A stretch of 64,000 nucleotides of DNA, taken from Cyanobium sp. NAT70 (GTDB taxonomy: Bacteria > Cyanobacteriota > Cyanobacteriia > PCC-6307 > Cyanobiaceae). The DNA lies in assembly GCA_002701375.1 (NCBI GenBank), contig NZVB01000073.1:1-64000 (forward strand), in the 5' to 3' direction. The notes below the pieces were generated by a model. It was not told where the DNA came from and did no database searches. It saw only the letters and a list, made by a program, of their open reading frames with translations. Below are positions 27,541 to 37,394 of the stretch, piece by piece; position 1 is the stretch's first letter, and each line of letters starts with the position of its first letter. Made by a program: the position numbers and the translations under genes.

Positions 27541-30195
27541 TTAGCTATATCGGTTTAATTGTGTGATCATTTTTAAAACGATAGCTGTCCAGCCGGTTTG
27601 GTGACTAGCTCCTACCCCTGCACCATTGTCGCCATTAAAATATTCATTGAAAAGGATTAGGTCACGCCAATACTGATCTTGATCAAAATAAACTTGATTG
27701 CCATTGAATGGCCGTCTGCCATGGTTGTCCTTCCTGAAAATACTGATTAATCTTTTTTCCAGCTCCAGAGAAATATCCCAAAGATTCATCCATTGGCCAG
27801 AGCCAGTTGGGAATTCCATTTTGAAGTCATCGCCGTAATAATGAGAATATTTTTGTAGCGCTTCAATCAGAAGGTAGTTAATCGGTATCCAGACCGGGCC
27901 CCTCCAATTTGAGTTCCCTCCGAACATAGGGATGGGGCTGTCTGCAGGGCTGTAGGAAATAAATCCTTCTTCACTCCCTTCTCTGTAAGAATAGGGATGA
28001 TCCTGATAATATTTTGACAAACCTCTAATGCCGTAAGGTGATAGGAATTCATCTTCATCAAAAACCCGTTTGAGAATGCGTATAAGCCTGTCTTTCGGTA
28101 CAAGTGAATAGAGCACGCGATCATTGTGCCATTTTCCGAGGTAATTCAGTTCCTCAAAGGGTTGTCCACGTTCGATTGATCTCTTTTCTAGCAATGGACG
28201 AATATTAAGACAGGGATGTGCCTCGACAGTTTCCCGGTCAAATGATGCGACGGCAAGCAGTGGGATGAGCCCTGCAAGAGAGCGGGTGCGCAAGTAATCT
28301 GCACTCCCATCTGGTCGTTTGACAATGTCATAATAAAAACCATCTTGTTCATCCCAGCTCACAAAATTACGTCGATCGTTGGCATTCAATGCATAGGCGA
28401 GTTTCCAAAAATCTTTTACAAATCGACTGATAGAATCATTATAGCCGGGCTGGGTGTGACTAATCTCTACGGTGATCTCAAGCATGTTTAGGCTGTACAT
28501 CCCCATCCATGATGTACCATCTGGTTGTTCAATAGTACTGCCATCTTTGAGAGGATGAGAACGATCAAAAATCGCAATATTATCTAATCCTAAGAAACCA
28601 CCATCAAACATGCTGTCTTTTTTACTGTCTGTTCGATTTGCCCACCATCCATAGTCAAGCAAGAGCTTTCGATAATGGGCTGCTAAATCATAGATCGATG
28701 CTTCGCCAGAATGTTTTTTTTCAATTTGATGGATGCGAAGAGCTGCCCATGCTCCGATCGGTGGGTTGGGGTCCGAAAGCGCCCATTCGTAGGCAGGGGA
28801 TTGACCGTTTGTGGCAACATAATTCGCTGTTCTAAGAATATTTGCTTGCTTTTTGGCCTCGTAAGGATCTAGTTCTGCAAAGGCCACAGCATGGAACATC
28901 AAGTCCCATTGGCAGAAATATGGATATTCCCAGCAATCGGGCATGGAGATGATGTCGGATGCTCGCATGCTTCTCCAATATGCATTTTCGTTCTCCCATC
29001 GTTGCGGAGGTGGTGTTGGCCCTGTTGAGTCACCAAGCAGCCATCGATAGACGAACCAGTTGTAAAACTTGCGTCCCCAGTACAGGCCAGCACAAGCAGC
29101 TGAATGAATGGTTCGATCGTCTGCGGATAATTGAGGTGCAACCCACTCCAAATACTCCTGCCACTCTGTCTCACGTTGTTTTAAAACCTGTTCAAAACTG
29201 TCGTCGCTAAAGGGGACTGGATTCATTCCCTCGAGGCGACGTCTCAATCGCAGATCCACGCACCAGCTTTCACCTGCTGCAATGTTCTGTTCAAGATGCA
29301 ACGCTGCTTTGCTTCCATAGCCTTCAGGGTTGATGGCGTCCCTGTCGCCTTCAATTAAAAAGCGATGAAAGGCGTCTTTGACATAGTTCTCTTGTAAGGG
29401 CTGGTTAAACAGACGTTGTGTATTGGTTTCATTTTCTGTAAACCACCAGTCTCCCTTCTCTCGGCAGCTTAGTTCGTACGATTCGAGCGAATTGAGGGGC
29501 GGAGATATTAAGACGTTGTTGTCGCAATGGATGCTTTGCCTTGTCTCGCCCTCGGTACCCCATGCCCATGTATTGCGTAGCCATAGATGGGGCAGAATGT
29601 GCAAGTGTGCAGTTTGAGGCCCTCTGTTGATGGCTGTAATCCGGATCAGAATGTCTTCCGAGTCAGCTTTTGCATACTCAACTGTGATATCGAAATAGCG
29701 ATTCTCTTCAAAGATCCCTGTATCGACAAGTTCATATTCAGGTTGAGAGCGGTCTCGTTTTTTATTTTCCTGACGGAGTTGTTCGTAAGGAAAGCAACGT
29801 TGAGGATATTTGTAGAGGGCTTTGGCGTAGCTTCCAGTAGGGGTTCCTGCCAAATGGAACATATACTCCTTGATATCTTCTCCGTGGTTACCCTCCGGAT
29901 TGCCTAAACCGAACAACCTTTCTTTGAGGATTGGATCTTCACCATTCCAAAAAGCTGGTGCGAAACATAACAATCCTTTATTATCACTCAATCCCAGAAG
30001 GCCGTCTTCCCCCCATCGGTAAGTACGACTGTGACTGTGGTCAAAGGGAAAGGAAGACCATGCATCTCCGTTGAACGAGTAGTCCTCTCGAACAGTCCCC
30101 CATTGCCGATCGGATAGGTAAGTGCCCCAGAGATCCCAGTTGATCGCTCCACTATCACGTTGTTTTCGGCGCAGAAGCTCTGGGGGTTCCGACAT
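27541..30195 (-). CDS. GH63/MGH1-like glucosidase
   Basis: 884 aa; W-rich (alpha/alpha)6 features, SMFDGGFLGLDNIAIFDRS, NWRGPVWIPINYLLIEAL, FNEYFNGDNGAGVGASHQTGWTA. Confidence 0.8.
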   Translation of the reverse strand: MSEPPELLRRKQRDSGAINWDLWGTYLSDRQWGTVREDYSFNGDAWSSFPFDHSHSRTYRWGEDGLLGLSDNKGLLCFAPAFWNGEDPILKERLFGLGNPEGNHGEDIKEYMFHLAGTPTGSYAKALYKYPQRCFPYEQLRQENKKRDRSQPEYELVDTGIFEENRYFDITVEYAKADSEDILIRITAINRGPQTAHLHILPHLWLRNTWAWGTEGETRQSIHCDNNVLISPPLNSLESYELSCREKGDWWFTENETNTQRLFNQPLQENYVKDAFHRFLIEGDRDAINPEGYGSKAALHLEQNIAAGESWCVDLRLRRRLEGMNPVPFSDDSFEQVLKQRETEWQEYLEWVAPQLSADDRTIHSAACAGLYWGRKFYNWFVYRWLLGDSTGPTPPPQRWENENAYWRSMRASDIISMPDCWEYPYFCQWDLMFHAVAFAELDPYEAKKQANILRTANYVATNGQSPAYEWALSDPNPPIGAWAALRIHQIEKKHSGEASIYDLAAHYRKLLLDYGWWANRTDSKKDSMFDGGFLGLDNIAIFDRSHPLKDGSTIEQPDGTSWMGMYSLNMLEITVEISHTQPGYNDSISRFVKDFWKLAYALNANDRRNFVSWDEQDGFYYDIVKRPDGSADYLRTRSLAGLIPLLAVASFDRETVEAHPCLNIRPLLEKRSIERGQPFEELNYLGKWHNDRVLYSLVPKDRLIRILKRVFDEDEFLSPYGIRGLSKYYQDHPYSYREGSEEGFISYSPADSPIPMFGGNSNWRGPVWIPINYLLIEALQKYSHYYGDDFKMEFPTGSGQWMNLWDISLELEKRLISIFRKDNHGRRPFNGNQVYFDQDQYWRDLILFNEYFNGDNGAGVGASHQTGWTAIVLKMITQLNRYS

Positions 30196-30611
30196 GTCGT
30201 GCCAATGTCACGCCCACAAGTTAGACAGAGTCTGCTCTGTTGCCCGATCCTGACTGTTGATCTCGACGTTAGGATTTGCTGTCTTATCGCGGCGAAGACT
30301 GATCAGCTTCCAACCAGCTCAATGGGGGTAGCTCGTTCCAGTTCGAATCAATTTTCCCCAGACGTGTCCGGTCTAAGCCGGACTCGATGGGGATTACCGA
30401 AACCAAGAAAAAATATCAAGACAGAAAGGGCTAAGCCACATGCCATCCAGGGACCGAGAGGTTGATCATGATGTTGCTTGATTGTTAAATTATTAACCTT
30501 TAAAAAAAATTGTGCTCAATCCAGGTTACAGGCGGTTCGCTTCTGATCAACAGTTGGACTGAGTCTGCCTAATGGTGTCGTGCCAAGTTGTTAAGCATTA
30601 TCACGGTCTTG

Positions 30612-30830
30612 TCATGCGTCGTCATGTTCAGTCACTGATGTCAGTGACAAAGCTGCATCCATTCGCTTGGCCTCAGTCCTCAAGAAAAAGTCAGCCCACA
30701 TGCTGATCAGAAAAGTTAATGTTCCAAGGGATCTAAGCTGTTCGGCTGATCCTGCTTCGGTGTATTTGAACTGCTTGTACATTTGCTCAGCCAGTGCGAG
30801 CTGTTCCTTGCAACGAGCATCGATTGTCAT
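30612..30830 (-). CDS. Hypothetical small protein
   Basis: 72-aa ORF, coding-like composition. Confidence 0.45.
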   Translation of the reverse strand: MTIDARCKEQLALAEQMYKQFKYTEAGSAEQLRSLGTLTFLISMWADFFLRTEAKRMDAALSLTSVTEHDDA

Positions 30831-31034
30831 GGGTTAACCCTGTTCTGTCACGACGAAATGCTGAATTCGTGAGTGAAGCCCGATGGAGGGAACAGTGTTT
30901 TGGTCAAAATCGATGGTCAAGACCTCTGAGTGAGCAGTAGGAACTCCAGGCATGAGCCGTTGGATTCACGTAAAGATATGTTAAGGCAATCTGCTTCCAC
31001 TCGTGACTGGTTGTGTTGAGATCAGGCATAGGCA

Positions 31035-31063
31035 TAAAAAAGCCTGTCCGTTTGGGGACAGGC
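31035..31063 (-). terminator. Rho-independent terminator after cyAbrB-like gene
   Basis: GCCTGTCC / GGACAGGC stem with A6 on the left (T6 on the minus strand). Confidence 0.8.
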
Positions 31064-31095
31064 CGGAAGGTTGTGTACGGAACGTATTCCTTCGT

Positions 31096-31494
31096 TCAGG
31101 CAACGCTGTCAGATGCGAGGTCACCAGTTTCATCTCCTTCCTCTTCTGCTCCGACGGGAATAAGGCGAATCGCCTTTTTACCAAGCTTGATCTGAAATTC
31201 ATCTCCAGGGTTCAGATCGAGCATGGCTGTGTATGCCTTGCCAACAAGCAGGTTGCCGTTCCCTTGAACAGTGGCGGTATAGCTCAGTTTGCGTCCACCC
31301 TTACCAATGGCAGCACCTCCAGCGGAAAGGTTCACACCCTTCGCTTCTAGTAAAGCCTCGTAAAACGCAGTGAAATTCAGGCGTTCGGCACCGTCCTTCT
31401 TTGTGCTCACATAACCGCAGGCACGTACGAGATCGGACTTGGACACATCGCCAAGATCTTTCACCTTGGTCAGAAGGTCAGATCCAGTCAGCAT
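31096..31494 (-). CDS. cyAbrB family transcriptional regulator
   Basis: MLTGSDLLTKVKDLGDVSKSDLVRACGYVSTKKDGAERLNFTAFYEALLEAKG and C-terminal AbrB-like fold. Confidence 0.88.
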   Translation of the reverse strand: MLTGSDLLTKVKDLGDVSKSDLVRACGYVSTKKDGAERLNFTAFYEALLEAKGVNLSAGGAAIGKGGRKLSYTATVQGNGNLLVGKAYTAMLDLNPGDEFQIKLGKKAIRLIPVGAEEEGDETGDLASDSVA

Positions 31495-32510
31495 GAGATT
31501 GATCCCCATTGGATGATCAATTCATAGCTGATCTGTAAGGAGGTTGTCAACAAAAACCATGCCGTCGTGAGATTTAGCTCCAGCGCGAGATGTGATGTCT
31601 GACGTCCATCTCGAATTGCTTTGGTGTCTTCCTTCTTCATCAGATCACCTGCACTATCCCGAAACCGCCTGATGCCACAACTGATCTCGTGTTTGACACC
31701 GCCGTGCAAAGAGGTTGATGCTCCGTGACATCAATCCTTCTTAGAGATCGGCAAGGGGGACGGCCACGGGACCTGTACTTTTCTTGGCTTGCAAGAAACT
31801 TCTGCGCAGAGCTTGCGATTCAGTCACCACTCATCTGCATCACCCTGTGCGTGAACTCATTTGATCTAAGCCAGTAACAGGGCAGGCCTCGATAGGACCT
31901 GAATCTCGTCGTTGCTCTCAATGTCGCGACAAGCTTCTCTCTGCGATGAGTTGTCTCTTGATTGGGCTGAGCTTCTTTGCTGAGATCCCATCGTGGTCTT
32001 GAACCTTTACTTGCAAAGCCCTTTTCTTTCTCAGTCTTTGGCCAGTACACGACCGATGAGATCACCGTTAACGTCTTTTCTCGCCACAGCCAGTTGCAAC
32101 AGACATCGGTGGCGTCTCTCAGAAGGCAAAGTTTGCAATCTTGTTTGAGTCGCTCGCACCCTTTGAAGCAGGCCAGCGTGACTTGCCATCACTCAGATCT
32201 GTACATGTTGTGTCCAGACAGGCTGGTTTGAGCGCGGAGAAGGAGATCGTTGCGCTGGCAGGATTCATGGGCGCGCTCTTCACGGCATGAACTTGCCGAG
32301 TTCACACGTCAAGTTTTGAGCGCCCAGCTCACCGATCTGTATTTTGTGCACCGCACAGTCCGTGTGAATCGGGTCTTGAATCCGCGGTCGAACTGTATGA
32401 GCAGAGGATTCAACGCAGTGCAAGCGCTCAATGGAACGTTCACTTGATTGCTTTGTGTCGACCAATCCTGTCTCGCAGTCAAGATTGAGCAGAGAGTTAA
32501 GGCTTTCAAT

Positions 32511-32595
32511 GGGGGCAGGGGGACTTGAACCCCCACAGGCCTTACGGCCCAAACGATTTTAAGTCGCGTGCGTCTACCAATTCCGCCATGCCCCC
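32511..32595 (-). tRNA. tRNA-Leu (UAA), uninterrupted
   Basis: Acceptor GGGGGCA/TGCCCCC, anticodon loop CTTAAAA, T-arm GGGGGTTCAAGTCCCCC, long variable arm. Confidence 0.93.
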
Positions 32596-32626
32596 TCGCA
32601 AGCCATCTTAGATTTCAGCCAACCGA

Positions 32627-32887
32627 TTGAAGATCGTGTTCCTCCAGCCACTGCTCAGCATGCTGTCGACATCAACGCTGCTTGTCCTCGCGACCTATGC
32701 CGCTTTGGCAGGTCTTTATCTGCTGGTTGTTCCTCTTGGTCTGTATTGGTGGATGAATCAGCGCTGGCATCGGATGGGCAAGCTTGAACGTCTCGCCATC
32801 TACGGCTTAGTTTTCCTGTTTTTTCCGGGAATGATCGTGTTCGCACCATTTTTGAATTTGCGTCTTAGTGGTCAGGGAGACGTCTGA
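32627..32887 (+). CDS. ndhL: NAD(P)H-quinone oxidoreductase subunit L
   Basis: [57 protein letters not shown]; followed by DUF3007 and trpA. Confidence 0.85.
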   Translation: MKIVFLQPLLSMLSTSTLLVLATYAALAGLYLLVVPLGLYWWMNQRWHRMGKLERLAIYGLVFLFFPGMIVFAPFLNLRLSGQGDV

Positions 32888-32888
32888 C

Positions 32889-33230
32889 TTGACACGAACA
32901 AAGGTGCTGCTGATTGGTCTAGCCATCCTCCTGCTTGGAGGATTGGGCTACAAAGCGTTTGATGCCGCTGGCTTTCACGGATTTTCAGCTGGTATTGCGG
33001 CCCAATCACTGCTTGTGCTGATTGTGGTGGTTTGGACCGGTTCCTATCTTTTCCGCGTCGTGACGGGTCGTATGACCTTTATGGAGCAACGCCGTCGCTA
33101 TCGAGCTGGATATGACGAAAAAGCGGCGGCGGATCTTGAAGCTCGTTTTGATTCCCTTTCGGAAGAAGAGCAGCAGTCACTGTTACGTCGGATTGGTCTT
33201 GACGAAGACGTAAAGTCTGCTGACACATAG
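32889..33230 (+). CDS. DUF3007 family protein
   Basis: Two-TM protein plus MEQRRRYRAGYDEKAAADLEARFDSLSEEEQQSLLRRIG; TTG start likely. Confidence 0.75.
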   Translation: MTRTKVLLIGLAILLLGGLGYKAFDAAGFHGFSAGIAAQSLLVLIVVVWTGSYLFRVVTGRMTFMEQRRRYRAGYDEKAAADLEARFDSLSEEEQQSLLRRIGLDEDVKSADT

Positions 33231-33261
33231 GTTCAATTACTTCCTTCTCCCTTCCTGAGAC

Positions 33262-34098
33262 TTGAAGGCCATGGTTGATGAGATGATTAGCCCCACCCAG
33301 CCTATTTCGACAATTGCGCAGCGTTTTAAACAGCTGAACAAGGATGGCAGGCTCGCTTTGATGCCTTTTCTGATGGCCGGCGATCCGGATCTAAAAACCA
33401 CTGGGGATGTGCTTTTAAGCCTTCAATCGGCTGGAGCCGACATGGTGGAACTTGGTATCCCTTACAGCGACCCGCTTGCAGATGGTCCTGTGATTCAGGC
33501 TGCTGCTGCGAGGGCATTGGCTGCCGGAACAACTCCCAAACGTGTTCTGGAGATGTTGTCGAGCCTCCGAAATCAACTGACGCTGCCAGTGATCTTGTTC
33601 ACATACAGCAATCCATTACTGAATGTTGGTATGGAGTGTTTTTGTGAGCAAGCGGCAGCCGCCGGAGCAGCTGGACTCGTGGTGCCAGACCTTCCGCTGG
33701 AAGAAGCGGAGCGATTATCTCCAGTTGCTTCACGTTTTGGTTTGGATTTGGTCCTTCTTGTTGCACCAACAACGCCATGTGAGCGCATGTCTCGGATTGC
33801 TGAACGCAGTCGTGGATTCACTTATTTGGTCAGTGTTACAGGTGTCACTGGTGAGAGAGCCAAGATGGAAACAAGAGTTGAAGGGCTTGTCCATCAGCTC
33901 AAGCAAAGCTCAACGATCCCTGTTGCAGTTGGATTTGGCATCTCTGGTGTGGATCAGGTGCGCCAGGTGCGGGGTTGGGGCGCTGATGGTGCGATCATCG
34001 GCAGTGCACTAGTGAAACGCATGGCATCAGCTGCCTCTGGCAGTGTTGCCTCTGAGGCTGAGAAGTTTTGCCGTGAATTGAGAGCTGCCGCTGATTGA
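33262..34098 (+). CDS. trpA: Tryptophan synthase alpha subunit
   Basis: [55 protein letters not shown]. Confidence 0.96.
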   Translation: MKAMVDEMISPTQPISTIAQRFKQLNKDGRLALMPFLMAGDPDLKTTGDVLLSLQSAGADMVELGIPYSDPLADGPVIQAAAARALAAGTTPKRVLEMLSSLRNQLTLPVILFTYSNPLLNVGMECFCEQAAAAGAAGLVVPDLPLEEAERLSPVASRFGLDLVLLVAPTTPCERMSRIAERSRGFTYLVSVTGVTGERAKMETRVEGLVHQLKQSSTIPVAVGFGISGVDQVRQVRGWGADGAIIGSALVKRMASAASGSVASEAEKFCRELRAAAD

Positions 34099-34379
34099 AT
34101 GCAGTCATGGCAGTTGCTGAATCGCTGTCCCGTCGTTCAGCCCGTAGATTTGGGGAACCAGTCTCTCTCTGTCTATCGACGCCAACATGCAGATTGACAT
34201 TGTTCTTGCGTGACCAGGATGTTTCGCCGCCAGTACTGTTGATTTTTGCGGGTCCATTGTTGCAGGGGCCTTGAGCATCGATGGCAACTTCAATCAACAA
34301 TCGCAACAAGCACTTGGCTGCATCAGCTTTTCGTTTCACAAGCAGCAATAGTTTGTTCACAAACTGATGGATTGTCCTC

Positions 34380-34649
34380 ATGGCACGCTTTGTTCTTTGG
34401 GGTACGTACTGTGATGATGCGCTTGACAAGCGAGCGCCTTTTCGGGAGGAGCATCTTTCGCGACTTCAAGCTCTCAAGCAGAGCGGAATCTTAATTACGC
34501 TTGGTCCAACAGAAGGAAGCACGCATGTGTTCGGAATTTTTGAAGAGGAAGATATCAAGACTGTTCGTGAGCTCGTTGAGGCCGATGTGTATTGGAGGGA
34601 AGGGATCTGGACAGCAGTGGATGTTTATCCTTGGATCCAAGCATTTTGA
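34380..34649 (+). CDS. YciI-like protein
   Basis: DKRAPFREEHLSRLQALKQSGILITLGPTEGSTHVFGIFEEEDIKTVRELVEADVYW. Confidence 0.78.
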   Translation: MARFVLWGTYCDDALDKRAPFREEHLSRLQALKQSGILITLGPTEGSTHVFGIFEEEDIKTVRELVEADVYWREGIWTAVDVYPWIQAF

Positions 34650-35005
34650 GCTTGTTGCCAGATCCATTCTGCAACCAGTTCGTCTCCGTCTGTTCCAAGG
34701 CTTTCTGCGTAACCACTCATTTGACCAATTCCGTTGCGTGCGATTTCAGCGATCGCCGCTTGTGAATCAATCCCTCGTCGTTTCAGCGCTGCCAATTTGA
34801 GTGTCTTGTTTCGGCGAATGATGTTTCCGCCATTGAGGTGGCATCCAGCACAGTGTTGTTCAAACAGAACAGCTCCGTTTTGAGCCGTGATGTCTGCCAC
34901 GGCGATGCCAGGACTCCTCGAAATGAAGTGGATTGCCAAAACAAGAGTGACAATAACCTTGCCCAGCCACCGCACAAGGTTATTGATTTGATTGGTTTTC
35001 AACAC
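34625..35005 (-). CDS. c-type cytochrome (cytochrome c6-like)
   Basis: GAVLFEQHCAGCHLNGGNIIRRNKTLKL heme-binding CxxCH, signal-like N-terminus. Confidence 0.85.
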   Translation of the reverse strand: MLKTNQINNLVRWLGKVIVTLVLAIHFISRSPGIAVADITAQNGAVLFEQHCAGCHLNGGNIIRRNKTLKLAALKRRGIDSQAAIAEIARNGIGQMSGYAESLGTDGDELVAEWIWQQAQNAWIQG

Positions 35006-35026
35006 TGAAGTGAATGGTCCATGATT

Positions 35027-35260
35027 TTATTTTGCATCAGCCGTGAGATGCGAACGTTGATATCTCTGGACCAGCTCTTCGGGAGACCGGTAGCTTTGAG
35101 GAAGAGAGTTGTGGAGTCGTTGCAGGCAATCCCAACAGAGTGTGCGGCGAATCGTCTGGAGTTCACGCCCTTTGGCCACAAGGCAGCGAAGTGCTTGGCA
35201 ATAGCTCGAAAATCCTGCTTCCAATTCTCCAATGGTGAGTACTTTTGAGGAGGTCGGCAC
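35027..35260 (-). CDS. Hypothetical small protein
   Basis: 77-aa ORF IGELEAGFSSYCQALRCLVAKGRELQTIRRTLCWDCLQRLHNSLPQ; preferred over overlapping 34999..35232. Confidence 0.5.
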   Translation of the reverse strand: MPTSSKVLTIGELEAGFSSYCQALRCLVAKGRELQTIRRTLCWDCLQRLHNSLPQSYRSPEELVQRYQRSHLTADAK

Positions 35261-35349
35261 GAGTGGACAAGTCAGGAAGCCCTAACTTTCTCTCTGAATC
35301 CTCTGATCCGTCTGTTGTCAAGATCACGACTTGAAGTGCAAATCCACCG

Positions 35350-35892
35350 TTGATGGCCGAACAGGACCTTTTGCGTTTTCTCGACAAGGTGTCTCAACTT
35401 CAAAATCTGGTCGAGTCCATTGATCGGGACAATGACCGGCGTCAGCAATTGGCTCACTGCTCAGACCACAACCAGGTCGTTGCTTTGGCCAGATCGTGGG
35501 GGTTTGAAATCGGTCGTCGTTGGGGTGAGCCAACGCCTCCAACGATTTGCTCTGACAACCTTTTTGGCAGTCCTCTGCCGGCTCTTGGGGAGGAGTCAGA
35601 ACGCGTGCTCCAATCCGGTGAGAGCTGGTGCCTGAAATTAATTGTTTCCAATCAGTTCACCAGTCCAGATGGTTTTTGGTACGACCAGGATCAAGATGAG
35701 TGGTTACTGCTGCTGAAAGGAAGTGCACGTTTGCGTTTAGAAAACCCCGAGCAGATCATCGATCTCAGTGCTGGGGATCATCTCTTTCTCCCCTCTCGTC
35801 GTCGTCATCGGATTGAACGGACAGATCCGCAACCAGGGACTGTCTGGATTGCGTTGTACTGGAGTTCACCTTCCATGGAGTCGACCGCTTGA
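35350..35892 (+). CDS. Cupin-domain protein
   Basis: WYDQDQDEWLLLLKGSARLRLENPEQIIDLSAGDHLFLPSRRRHRIERTDP. Confidence 0.8.
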   Translation: MMAEQDLLRFLDKVSQLQNLVESIDRDNDRRQQLAHCSDHNQVVALARSWGFEIGRRWGEPTPPTICSDNLFGSPLPALGEESERVLQSGESWCLKLIVSNQFTSPDGFWYDQDQDEWLLLLKGSARLRLENPEQIIDLSAGDHLFLPSRRRHRIERTDPQPGTVWIALYWSSPSMESTA

Positions 35893-36307
35893 TCAGCCAA
35901 TAGGCGGCGGAGAGTGAGATGACGGCCGTTCCAAGACCAATCAGGAGCTGTGGTTTATTGACTGCTGCTGTGGGCAACACAATGACCTTCCTGGCTACTG
36001 CGGTCATCGCTGTGATCAAGACCAATTCAATCTGAACAACGTGGCGGCGTAGATAGCTGGTGATGTTCTGAAGCACCTCAAGTGCAATCAGTACAGTCAG
36101 CAGGTCGCCGAGCAGTTTGATCAGGTCATCACCAAGCCAGCTTGTTTCTGACCAATTGAATAATTTCAGCCCCAGAGAGATGATCAGTTGAACCAGAGCC
36201 GCCGCAATGATCACACCAGTGATCATGGTGAGAATCTTGGCAACTTCTCTCTCAGCTGAATCCACGCGGGACAGGAAACGATTCCCCTGTGTACGTTCGC
36301 GGGTCAC
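35765..36307 (-). CDS. PsiE-like phosphate-starvation-inducible membrane protein
   Basis: Multi-TM LLGDLLTVLIALEVLQNITSYLRRHVVQIELVLITAMTAVARKVIVL. Confidence 0.78.
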   Translation of the reverse strand: MTRERTQGNRFLSRVDSAEREVAKILTMITGVIIAAALVQLIISLGLKLFNWSETSWLGDDLIKLLGDLLTVLIALEVLQNITSYLRRHVVQIELVLITAMTAVARKVIVLPTAAVNKPQLLIGLGTAVISLSAAYWLIKRSTPWKVNSSTTQSRQSLVADLSVQSDDDDERGERDDPQH

Positions 36308-36314
36308 TATAATT

Positions 36315-36563
36315 TCAGTCGTTGAAAGGGTTGTAGTAAGGACGCGCTTGTGTATCGCTGCCAGGGTTACGAACGACAGTGTCGCAAGTGATTGATCCGT
36401 CAGCAGCGATCACGCAGTTTGTCGGCACGATTTTGCTTTCTTTGCCAACACCGCTATTTGGGCCAAGCAACCAGCCCTCACTTTGCGCAAAAGCTTGTGC
36501 ATTGAACAAGACGGGGAGGCTGAGGAGCATCCCACAAGCTGACAGCTGCGTGATCAAATTCAT
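36315..36563 (-). CDS. Hypothetical secreted protein
   Basis: MNLITQLSACGMLLSLPVLFNAQAFAQ signal peptide, then 55 aa. Confidence 0.6.
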   Translation of the reverse strand: MNLITQLSACGMLLSLPVLFNAQAFAQSEGWLLGPNSGVGKESKIVPTNCVIAADGSITCDTVVRNPGSDTQARPYYNPFND

Positions 36564-36603
36564 CGTGTCGTTGCAGGGAACACCACTTTGGCGTCGATAT
36601 CGC

Positions 36604-36957
36604 TCAGGAGGGACAATCCTCCCTAATTTCCTGCAGAAGCATATCCAGCTGACTAAAGGGATCCCCAGAGGTTTGGGCATTGGTGTTGCCTGGTGCGCGA
36701 TCTTCTCCTTGCCATTCGGCTTCAACAAGACACAGGCGGGTTGCCAGGCCAGGTAAACCATTGCGTCGATGCTCTTGTTCGAGGACTTCAAGCAGAGCTG
36801 GCATCCGCGTGGAGACCGCCCGAAGGTTTCGACGTAGATCAGCTTGAGTTCTGCCCTGGTGTTTGAGCCAGTCCTTCAAGACATGGGTGAGGTCCTGTTC
36901 GAATTCATCACTCCAGGTAGACATCGGCTCATCCATTAACGACCTAGAGGAAACCAC
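36604..36957 (-). CDS. Hypothetical protein
   Basis: 117-aa ORF with coding-like composition, overlapping the DUF1232 gene. Confidence 0.5.
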   Translation of the reverse strand: MVSSRSLMDEPMSTWSDEFEQDLTHVLKDWLKHQGRTQADLRRNLRAVSTRMPALLEVLEQEHRRNGLPGLATRLCLVEAEWQGEDRAPGNTNAQTSGDPFSQLDMLLQEIREDCPS

Positions 36958-37322
36958 TGATCTAGTTTGCGCCGAGCTCTCGACCGAATCTCAGGGGTGA
37001 TGTGATTGTTCCAGATCCCCACCATCGCTGTTAGGGCGACAAGATCATCACTAAATCCTGCTACCGGAAGGAAATCCGGGATGAGGTCAACGGGCATGAG
37101 CAGGTAGCTCAATGCTGCCAGCATCGTCAGTCGTGCTGGGGCTGGTGTCGAAGCATCAAGAAGCAGCTCTAACGCCTCGAGAGCTGGTGTTGCAAGGGTT
37201 CGACCTGCTCGACGTAACAACCGCTTCAAGTTGTTTTCGTCCACAACTTCGCTGTCGAGAAGAGTGGCATCCACAGTGGCTTCAGCCGCGGGTGAATCAG
37301 GAGGTACCGAAGTGGACTTCAT
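36936..37322 (-). CDS. YkvA/DUF1232 family protein
   Basis: ALSYLLMPVDLIPDFLPVAGFSDDLVALTAMV. Confidence 0.85.
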   Translation of the reverse strand: MKSTSVPPDSPAAEATVDATLLDSEVVDENNLKRLLRRAGRTLATPALEALELLLDASTPAPARLTMLAALSYLLMPVDLIPDFLPVAGFSDDLVALTAMVGIWNNHITPEIRSRARRKLDQWFPLGR

Positions 37323-37394
37323 TGATGTTGTTCGACCATATTTTCTTTATTTTTACCCGTCGCTCTCCAAATGGCTAGATGGACCTCACCCCAT

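Noticed and set aside
31510-32450. Several 60-90 aa ORFs between cyAbrB and tRNA-Leu
   Set aside because: Mutually overlapping, no domains or convincing ribosome-binding sites
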